Position numbers and translations under genes: made by a program. This document shows, piece by piece, positions 1 through 3,784 of a stretch of 7,330 bases of DNA. Below the pieces are notes generated by a model. That model did not search any database. It was not told where the DNA came from and saw only the letters and a list, made by a program, of their open reading frames with translations. Position 1 is the first letter of the stretch. Each line of letters begins with the position of its first letter. Origin of the DNA: Desulfovibrio sp. A2 (GTDB taxonomy: Bacteria > Desulfobacterota > Desulfovibrionia > Desulfovibrionales > Desulfovibrionaceae); assembly GCF_000226255.1 (NCBI RefSeq), contig NZ_AGFG01000074.1:1-7330 (forward strand), in the 5' to 3' direction.

Positions 1-504
1 TGAAATATGTGACAAATTGCTTGCCTGAGCTAGCTTAATGCTATTGCTATGCACCGCTATGGAACGGTCACGCACCTTTCTCAGCAGCCAGGTTGTTGAC
101 GCCCAGTGTGGCTCCCTAGCTGAAATATTAAAAATCCCGCTCCATAGAAACATAAAAACTGCCATGGCAGAAGAAGCAAAGACAACGATTAAACAAGATA
201 CAATTTTCATTTCTGCCCCCCCATGCCACTCCATATACAGATTTGTTTTATTGAAGACATTAAATCAGTCAGCAAGCATTCTTGATGACATTCACGACGT
301 GCTAGAGCACCATAGAGACGCTCTTCCCCAATAATTACAATGACCATCGTCGCAAAAACAGCGTGGCCGTGCAAAACATATTTTGATACTAAATAATATA
401 TATTTATTTTGCGACGTAGCACCCTCCAAACCACATTTGGAAACCAAAATAGCAAGCCTGCGGTCTTTGCTCAAGCCTTCTGTGACGTTTGTTAGGCTTT
501 TGAT
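1..504. other. AT-rich region without a supported gene
   Basis: I see no convincing gene here. The open frames lack a good ribosome binding site, overlap one another on both strands and give protein sequences with no recognisable pattern. The stretch is much richer in A and T than the genes that follow, especially around 380-410. It contains a perfect 12-bp palindrome, CTGCCATGGCAG, at 159-170. It may be a long upstream control region for operon A, or the remains of a decayed gene. Confidence 0.5.
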
Positions 505-552
505 AAAGAACCGTTCGGCGCTTCCTGTCCCTGCATCCAAAAGAACCATTCG
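505..552 (+). repeat. Direct repeat AAAGAACCRTTCG, upstream element of operon A
   Basis: The 13-base motif AAAGAACC(G/A)TTCG occurs at 505-517 and again at 540-552, 35 bp apart on the same strand. The core of the first copy, GAAC-C-GTTC, is itself a palindrome. A third, slightly changed copy (AAAGAACCATCCG) lies at 2260-2272 upstream of operon B, in the same position relative to the TGTGCA dyad. Recurrence before both sigma-54 promoters suggests a protein binding site. The protein is unknown. Confidence 0.5.
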
Positions 553-562
553 CAATGCGGCC

Positions 563-580
563 TGTGCAGCTTCCTGCACA
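563..580. promoter_or_regulatory. Putative enhancer-binding-protein site, operon A (TGTGCA-N6-TGCACA)
   Basis: An 18-bp dyad with perfect 6-bp arms separated by 6 bases; here the pairing extends to TGTGCAG/CTGCACA. Outside it, CGGCC at 558-562 pairs with GGCCG at 582-586, skipping one base. The dyad ends 54 bp before the -24 element of the sigma-54 promoter, a usual distance for an upstream activator site. The same dyad with the same spacing precedes operon B. The activator itself is not encoded in the window. Confidence 0.6.
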
Positions 581-634
581 TGGCCGTACGCCTTTGCACC
601 TCATAATAGGCCGAAATGACAAGTTTTGTATTCA

Positions 635-650
635 TGGCACAAAGTCTGCT
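635..650 (+). promoter_or_regulatory. Sigma-54 (-24/-12) promoter of operon A
   Basis: TGGCACAAAGTCTGCT matches the sigma-54 consensus (TGGCAC-R-N4-TTGCW) with one mismatch, C for T just before TGC. The invariant GG (636-637) and GC (648-649) have the required 10 bases between them. Transcription should begin near 661, leaving a leader of about 36 nt with a good ribosome binding site before the ATG at 697. Nearly the same sequence stands before operon B. Confidence 0.75.
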
Positions 651-696
651 TGAGCTGGGCATCCTTGAATTCGGAGTTTCCCGGGAGGGATTAGTC

Positions 697-981
697 ATGA
701 AAAGAATCACCACGTTCGCCTTCGGCCTCGCCTTGTTGCTGACCGCGTCGTTCGCCTCGGCTCAGACCTTCGGGGCCGGCATGATGGGAGCCGGACTCTC
801 GGGATTCCAGGGCACGGCCCAAACCAGCAACACCACCCAATTCACCTGGCCCATGTTCGGCTTCGGAACCCAGACCGGCGGCCAGACGACCACCACCGCG
901 GCCCAAGGGGCCACGGCGCAGGGGAACCTGGCGGCGTTCATGCCCATGCTCCAGCTCTTCGGCGGTTCCAGCTCTTTCTAA
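697..981 (+). CDS. Small exported protein, WPMFGFGTQ family, copy A
   Basis: A 94-aa protein of unknown function, first gene of operon A. Residues 1-22 are a clear Sec signal peptide: KR near the start, a hydrophobic stretch, then ASA before Q23, the probable cleavage site. The mature part of about 72 residues is rich in Gly, Thr, Gln and Ala and has no cysteine. It carries the motif WPMFGFGTQTGGQT near its middle and ends with an aromatic/Met segment (FMPMLQLFGGSSSF). The protein at 2412-2687 shares the signal peptide, the WPMFGFGTQ-x-GGQT motif and the FGGS ending, so they are paralogues. An in-frame ATG at 616 is rejected because it lies upstream of the sigma-54 promoter; ATG 697 has GGGAGGGA at 683-690. 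The next gene follows after 32 nt. A surface or matrix role is possible but unproven. Confidence 0.85.
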   Translation: MKRITTFAFGLALLLTASFASAQTFGAGMMGAGLSGFQGTAQTSNTTQFTWPMFGFGTQTGGQTTTTAAQGATAQGNLAAFMPMLQLFGGSSSF

Positions 982-1013
982 CAACGTGCAACGCATCCGG
1001 ATGGAGAACGAAA

Positions 1014-1337
1014 ATGAATAGTCGGTCCATAAAGAAGATACTGGCGCTTTGCCTCGCCATGCTGCTCGTGAGTTCCCTGGCCCTCGCCATGGGTGGCGGC
1101 GGAGGCGGTGGCGGCATGGGTGGTTCCGGTGGCTCCAGCGGATCCAGCGGTTCGAGCGGATCAGGAGGCATGGGCGGCGGAGGCGGCATGAGCAGCAGCG
1201 GGCCAAACGCCAGCATGAGCAGCTCCAGCATGAGCGGCACCGGAAGCATGAATCCTTCCGGGACCATGCTTAAGACCCAGGGCACCCCTTCGTCCGGCAA
1301 TTCTTCGCTCCACAACGGCATCGACCATAACAAATAG
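1014..1337 (+). CDS. Glycine/serine/methionine-rich exported protein, copy A
   Basis: A 107-aa low-complexity protein, second gene of operon A, preceded by GGAGAACGAA. A signal peptide spans residues 1-25 (charged start with KK, hydrophobic core with AMLLVSSLA, ALA before M26). The mature part begins with a run of eight glycines, continues with Gly/Ser blocks (GSSGSSGSSGSGG) and then Ser/Met-rich sequence (MSSSSMSGTGSM), and ends in a polar tail with His and Lys. The signal peptide core AMLLVSSLA recurs in the protein at 2930-3256, which holds the equivalent place in operon B. Disordered, flexible or metal-binding roles would fit the composition, but none is shown. Long frames on the opposite strand here are shadows of the GC-rich repeats. 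Confidence 0.8.
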   Translation: MNSRSIKKILALCLAMLLVSSLALAMGGGGGGGGMGGSGGSSGSSGSSGSGGMGGGGGMSSSGPNASMSSSSMSGTGSMNPSGTMLKTQGTPSSGNSSLHNGIDHNK

Positions 1338-1354
1338 CAGTCAGGGTCGGCACG

Positions 1355-1373
1355 GCGCGCATCAAGAGCGCGC
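1355..1373 (+). other. GC-rich intercistronic hairpin
   Basis: GCGCGC at 1355-1360 can pair with GCGCGC at 1368-1373 across a 7-nt loop, between the second and third genes of operon A. No T-run follows, so it is unlikely to be an intrinsic terminator. It may affect RNA processing or the relative output of the flanking genes. Confidence 0.35.
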
Positions 1374-1403
1374 ACCAACATATCCCTGCAAAGGAGACGC
1401 ACC

Positions 1404-1667
1404 ATGAAAACCCGTATTGCCTCTTTCATGCTGGCCCTGGCCCTCCTGACCGGAGCCTCCGCAGCCATGGCCCAGACCACAACGGCCCAAAACCCCTGGG
1501 CGTACACACCGATGGCCTACTTCTTCAGCAACCAGGCCGTCACGCCCACTGCGACCACGACGACCGCCACCACTGCTCAGGTCGCAACGCCGGCGAATGC
1601 GAACTCCGCATGGGAGAATCTCTTCGCGTTCATGCCGATGTTCAGGTTCTTCAACTTCTCCCGATAG
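1404..1667 (+). CDS. Small exported Thr/Ala-rich protein with aromatic ends
   Basis: An 87-aa protein of unknown function, third gene of operon A, 66 nt after the second gene and preceded by AAGGAGACGCACC. Residues 1-23 form a signal peptide ending AMA before Q24. The mature protein starts with an aromatic stretch (NPWAYTPMAYFFSNQ), has a central Thr/Ala/Val linker, and ends FAFMPMFRFFNFSR. The AFMPM motif near the end is shared with the first protein of the operon, so the two may be distant relatives. No counterpart is evident in operon B, where a 37-aa membrane protein sits between the two paralogous genes instead. No cysteines or known catalytic motifs are visible. A terminator follows within 25 nt of the stop. 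Confidence 0.85.
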   Translation: MKTRIASFMLALALLTGASAAMAQTTTAQNPWAYTPMAYFFSNQAVTPTATTTTATTAQVATPANANSAWENLFAFMPMFRFFNFSR

Positions 1668-1689
1668 CATTTCGTACAAAATCATCTTT

Positions 1690-1730
1690 GCCAGAGATGT
1701 TGATGCACACAGTGCATCAACATCTCTGGC
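1690..1730 (+). terminator. Rho-independent terminator of operon A, perfect 19-bp stem
   Basis: Arms 1690-1708 and 1712-1730 are perfectly complementary over 19 bp with a 3-nt loop, followed by TTCTTTATT. The T-run is broken by a C, but stem length and position 22 nt after the stop codon fit a terminator. The stem contains TGCAC/GTGCA, the reverse arrangement of the TGTGCA dyads, probably by chance. Confidence 0.75.
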
Positions 1731-1799
1731 TTCTTTATTCATAACAAAAACAACACAACTATTATTTTCACAACTAGCCACTTTTCATGCAAGGCGACC

Positions 1800-1826
1800 T
1801 AAAGAACATGTATCAGCATCCGAAAA
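1800..1826 (+). promoter_or_regulatory. Possible sigma-28 (FliA-type) promoter of the 57-aa gene
   Basis: TAAAGAAC at 1800-1807, an 11-bp spacer and TCCGAAAA at 1819-1826 resemble the FliA consensus TAAAGTTT-N11-GCCGATAA: 5 of 8 bases in the first element, 6 of 8 in the second, exact spacing. Transcription would start near 1833, about 33 nt before the ATG at 1866. The match is by eye and could be chance in AT-rich sequence. Confidence 0.4.
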
Positions 1827-1865
1827 GAAAATTACGCAGCAACGCGAAACCTAAAGGAGAGCATC

Positions 1866-2039
1866 ATGCAAGTTAACAGTGCTTCCTGCCCCCACGGCAT
1901 GACTCAGGCAGCGTCCTTGAATCGCCCACAGCCGCAAGCCCAGAAGGCGGCCACTGTCGCCACCCAAACAGTCCAGCCTCCCCAGGCATTGACTGCCGAC
2001 CCGACCGGCAAAGGCCAGATCATAAACAAAACAATCTAA
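1866..2039 (+). CDS. Hypothetical 57-aa protein, possibly motility-linked
   Basis: A short gene with an excellent ribosome binding site, AAAGGAGAG, a few bases before the ATG. The protein begins MQVNSASCPHGMTQAASLNR, has a Gln/Ala/Pro-rich middle, and ends TGKGQIINKTI. It has no signal peptide or membrane segment and a single cysteine (C8). It has its own probable promoter and terminator and so is a separate unit between the two sigma-54 operons. The size, the Met-Gln-Ala start and the G-x-x-I-N-x-T-x ending faintly recall the small putative motility proteins of the YjfB type. Together with a FliA-like promoter this hints at a flagellar link, but neither point is strong and I do not assign a function. 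Confidence 0.7.
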   Translation: MQVNSASCPHGMTQAASLNRPQPQAQKAATVATQTVQPPQALTADPTGKGQIINKTI

Positions 2040-2255
2040 AACCAGCTGCTCGTTGTCGGCCCCGAAGCTGAATTGGGGCCCCGGAAACTTGTTGGCGCCT
2101 TGGTGGACAGTTTGACGGACGTCTCAGACGCATGGCGGCCCATCCCATCCGGATGGGCCGCTTTCTTTGGCCCTCCCGGCAAGCTCACTCCTAAATCTGC
2201 AAGCATTGGACAGCGGGTGAGCCTGCTGCCCACTGGAATGCGAAACAAGACTGGC
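2040..2255 (+). other. Structured 3' region of the 57-aa gene and spacer
   Basis: No gene is supported here. Between the stop codon and the terminator at 2135-2161 lie a GC-rich hairpin (GGCCCC 2058-2063 with GGGGCC 2075-2080) and an 11-bp dyad CGTCTCAGACG at 2120-2130. This roughly 120-nt transcribed tail could be a plain structured 3' UTR or a 3'-end-derived small RNA. From 2170 to 2255 I see nothing definite. Confidence 0.4.
2135..2161 (+). terminator. Rho-independent terminator of the 57-aa gene
   Basis: Perfect 11-bp arms (GCGGCCCATCC at 2135-2145 and its complement at 2151-2161) enclose a 5-nt loop and are followed by TTTCTTT at 2162-2168, a standard intrinsic terminator. Confidence 0.8.
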
Positions 2256-2259
2256 TCCA

Positions 2260-2299
2260 AAAGAACCATCCGCAAGGCAGTTGTGCATCAGCTTGCACA
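2260..2299. promoter_or_regulatory. Putative enhancer-binding-protein region, operon B
   Basis: AAAGAACCATCCG at 2260-2272 and the dyad TGTGCA-N6-TGCACA at 2282-2299 repeat the operon A elements at 540-552 and 563-580. The dyad again ends exactly 54 bp before the -24 element (2354), while the sequence between is not conserved. Conserved islands in diverged surroundings argue for a real binding site shared by both operons. Confidence 0.6.
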
Positions 2300-2353
2300 T
2301 GCATCTCGTGCACTTTTGATACTAACATGCCAATTACATTGAACAACATCAGT

Positions 2354-2369
2354 TGGCACAAAGACTGCT
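2354..2369 (+). promoter_or_regulatory. Sigma-54 (-24/-12) promoter of operon B
   Basis: TGGCACAAAGACTGCT differs from the operon A promoter at one base, inside the unconstrained spacer. GG (2355-2356) and GC (2367-2368) are correctly spaced. The start of transcription would be near 2380, giving a leader of about 32 nt before the ATG at 2412. Confidence 0.75.
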
Positions 2370-2411
2370 CTAAGGATGATATCTTTCGAGGTTGCAGAAA
2401 AGGAGCAAGCC

Positions 2412-2687
2412 ATGAAGAAGTTCATCACTGTCGTTGGATTCGGCGCATTGCTGTTAACCGCCTCCCTGGCGTCGGCCCAGATGATGGGCGGCGGATTCGC
2501 CGGTTCCCAGGCCACGGTCCCCACCAACACCATCATGACCACCCAAACCCAGACGACCGCCTGGCCCATGTTCGGTTTCGGGACCCAGGCCGGGGGCCAG
2601 ACCAACGTCAATGCCGGTTCCCAGGCCAACAGCGCCTTTGGGAACATGCAGTCCCTTTTCTCACTGATGTTCGGCGGTTCAAGATAA
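2412..2687 (+). CDS. Small exported protein, WPMFGFGTQ family, copy B
   Basis: A 91-aa paralogue of the protein at 697-981 and first gene of operon B. A signal peptide covers residues 1-22 (KK at the start, the block LLLTAS shared with copy A, ASA before Q23). The mature protein has a Met/Gly start (QMMGGGF), a Thr/Gln-rich middle, the motif WPMFGFGTQAGGQT, Asn/Ala/Gln-rich sequence, and a hydrophobic end, SLFSLMFGGSR. An in-frame ATG at 2376 is rejected because it falls at or before the predicted sigma-54 transcript start; ATG 2412 has AAAAGGAG a few bases upstream. The next gene follows after 43 nt. Function unknown. Conservation of the WPMFGFGTQ block between otherwise diverged copies suggests it is the functional core. 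Confidence 0.85.
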   Translation: MKKFITVVGFGALLLTASLASAQMMGGGFAGSQATVPTNTIMTTQTQTTAWPMFGFGTQAGGQTNVNAGSQANSAFGNMQSLFSLMFGGSR

Positions 2688-2730
2688 CGGGCGCATCGAG
2701 GCGTCGCGAAACTCGAAGAGGGGGACGAAC

Positions 2731-2844
2731 ATGAACAGCATGTGCAAGCGCTTGCAACACCTCCCGGACAGCCTTCTTGACGCCCTGCTCCTTTTGGGAA
2801 TCGCCGCCGTTCTTTTTGGGATCATCCAGGCTGTTCTCGGATAG
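2731..2844 (+). CDS. 37-aa single-span membrane miniprotein
   Basis: A very short gene within operon B, preceded by AGAGGGGGAC about 5 bases before the ATG. The protein has a polar, positively charged start (MNSMCKRLQHLPDS) and one hydrophobic segment over about residues 15-36 (LLDALLLLGIAAVLFGIIQAVLG), long enough to cross the membrane once. It does not look like a cleavable signal peptide because nothing follows the hydrophobic part. Its place between two exported-protein genes suggests a role in their export or assembly, or as a membrane-bound regulator, but this is a guess. Support comes from the ribosome binding site, the coherent protein and the operon position; there is no homologue in operon A. 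Confidence 0.6.
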   Translation: MNSMCKRLQHLPDSLLDALLLLGIAAVLFGIIQAVLG

Positions 2845-2876
2845 CGCCGGAACGAGTGGCGGTGCAGAGTAAAACG

Positions 2877-2916
2877 GCGCTTCGGCGCATCGCAAATTTT
2901 CCGCCTCGTGCGGAAA
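2877..2916 (+). other. Two hairpins in the leader of the repeat-protein gene
   Basis: GCGC-TTCG-GCGC at 2877-2888 forms a UUCG-tetraloop hairpin. TTTCCGC (2898-2904) pairs with GCGGAAA (2910-2916) over a 5-nt loop, just before the ribosome binding site. Neither has a T-run, so they are not typical terminators. They may stabilise the downstream message or control its translation. Confidence 0.35.
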
Positions 2917-2929
2917 GAGGGGAAAGAAC

Positions 2930-3256
2930 ATGAGCGGCTTATTGAAAAAGATTCCCGCCATATGCGTGGCCATGCTTCTCGTCAGCTCCCTGGCCTTCGG
3001 CATGGGCATGGGCGGAGGTTCCTCCGGCTCGGGCAACTCCGGAAGCATGATGGGTGGATCCTACGGCAACACGGGCACCATGATGAACGGGTCCTACGGC
3101 ACGGGCAACACGGGCACCATGATGAACGGGTCCTACGGCACGGGCAACTCGGGAACCATGATGAACGGATCCTACGGTGCGGGCAACTCAGGCACCATGA
3201 TGAACGGCCAGACCGGATCGCCCGTGCAGAGCCCGCGAGACGACTACCGCCGATAG
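2930..3256 (+). CDS. Exported Gly/Met repeat protein, copy B
   Basis: A 108-aa protein, third gene of operon B, with AGAGGGGAAAG before the ATG. A signal peptide covers about residues 1-24 (KK, then AMLLVSSLAFG before M25); its core matches the protein at 1014-1337, and the Gly/Ser/Met-rich mature part makes the two paralogues. Residues 43-92 are tandem repeats of the pattern GSYG(T/A)GN(T/S)GTMMN: one 11-residue unit and three 13-residue units, after a degenerate start (GSGNSGSMMG). The tail, QTGSPVQSPRDDYRR, is charged. Repeats rich in Gly, Asn, Tyr and Thr resemble those of amyloid-forming or adhesive surface proteins, and the regularly placed MM pairs could bind metal. Both are inferences from composition. 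A terminator follows after about 54 nt. Confidence 0.8.
   Translation: MSGLLKKIPAICVAMLLVSSLAFGMGMGGGSSGSGNSGSMMGGSYGNTGTMMNGSYGTGNTGTMMNGSYGTGNSGTMMNGSYGAGNSGTMMNGQTGSPVQSPRDDYRR
3056..3205 (+). repeat. In-frame 39-bp tandem repeats
   Basis: One 33-bp unit (3056-3088) and three 39-bp units (3089-3127, 3128-3166, 3167-3205) differ at only a few, mostly synonymous positions. All lengths are multiples of three, so the number of repeats can change without breaking the reading frame. Confidence 0.85.
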
Positions 3257-3310
3257 GAACCGTCTGCGCCTATCTGGCATCCAGGTTATTTAGATATCTC
3301 TCACCAATAC

Positions 3311-3337
3311 AAGAGGCCGGGACGCACCCGGCCTCTT
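3311..3337 (+). terminator. Rho-independent terminator of operon B, possibly bidirectional
   Basis: Perfect 11-bp arms (AAGAGGCCGGG at 3311-3321 and its complement at 3327-3337) with a 5-nt loop, followed by TCGATTT. It lies between convergent transcripts. Read from the - strand it is followed by a weaker GTATT tail, so it may also end the signalling operon. Confidence 0.8.
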
Positions 3338-3361
3338 TCGATTTATCAAACCAGCGCAGAT

Positions 3362-3745
3362 CTATTTGCCTGCGTTCATCATGCTCTGCCCGTCATCCAT
3401 CATCTTCTGGGCGTCTCCCATCATTTTTTGTCCGTCATCCATCATCTTTGCTCCGTCCATCATCATCTTCTTGTCGCCGGCCTTATCGCCGTTCATCATC
3501 ATACCCTTGCCGTCCATCATCATCTTCGACCCCATCATCATCATGCCCTTGCCGTCCATCATCATCTTCGTGCCCTTCATCATGCCATCGGATTGCATCA
3601 TTCCACCGCTGTTCATCGGCATATTCCCCGAGCCGCCCATCTTGGACTGGTCCATCTGAGAGAACGCCGCCTGCGGAGCGGCGAGCACAAGGGAGAACAG
3701 CGCCGCCAACAGGCTTTTCCTGAAGAAAGATGAGTTCCGCTGCAT
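3362..3745 (-). CDS. Exported methionine-rich protein with MM heptad repeats
   Basis: A 127-aa protein of unknown function. A signal peptide covers about residues 1-29 (RNSSFFRK, hydrophobic core, AFS before Q30). In the remaining 97 residues I count 32 methionines. Residues 61-87 hold two copies of a 14-residue unit (MMMDGKGMMM-type), visible as a 25-bp exact DNA repeat at 3504-3528 and 3546-3570. Residues 93-127 are five regular heptads of the form K-M-M-x-D-G/A-x. The region MDQSKMGGSGNMPMNSGGMM recalls Met-rich copper-binding segments of periplasmic copper-resistance proteins, so Cu(I) binding or methionine-oxidation scavenging is plausible but not shown. The start is fixed by CGGAGGAAACC before the ATG. 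It lies 39 nt after the phosphatase gene with no terminator between, so it is probably the last gene of that operon. Open frames on the other strand are shadows of the repeats. Confidence 0.85.
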   Translation of the reverse strand: MQRNSSFFRKSLLAALFSLVLAAPQAAFSQMDQSKMGGSGNMPMNSGGMMQSDGMMKGTKMMMDGKGMMMMGSKMMMDGKGMMMNGDKAGDKKMMMDGAKMMDDGQKMMGDAQKMMDDGQSMMNAGK

Positions 3746-3784
3746 GGTTTCCTCCGTGTTAAAGGTTCGATAGGAATTACCGGA

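Noticed and set aside
38..334. Open frame of 98 codons on the + strand
   Set aside because: No ribosome binding site, patternless protein, AT-rich composition unlike neighbouring genes, and competing frames on the other strand.
381..392. 12-base match TTTTGATACTAA also at 2314-2325
   Set aside because: It lies at different places relative to the shared regulatory block in the two operons, and a 12-base match is expected by chance in a window of this size.
563..580. Dyad considered as a NifA activator site
   Set aside because: NifA sites are TGT-N10-ACA; here TGT and ACA are 12 bases apart in both copies, and no nitrogen-fixation gene is present.
691..1507. Long - strand frames opposite operon A
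   Set aside because: Pro/Met/Leu- and Arg-rich products are the complements of Gly/Ser-rich codons. The + strand frames have ribosome binding sites and signal peptides.
3056..3205. Tandem repeats considered as a CRISPR-like array
   Set aside because: The repeats are contiguous without unique spacers, in frame, and encode part of a signal-peptide protein.
2908..3723. Open frame of 271 codons on the + strand
   Set aside because: It runs out of frame through the repeat protein, over a terminator and antisense to the Met-rich gene. Its Arg/His/Ser-rich sequence is a shadow of repeats in other frames.
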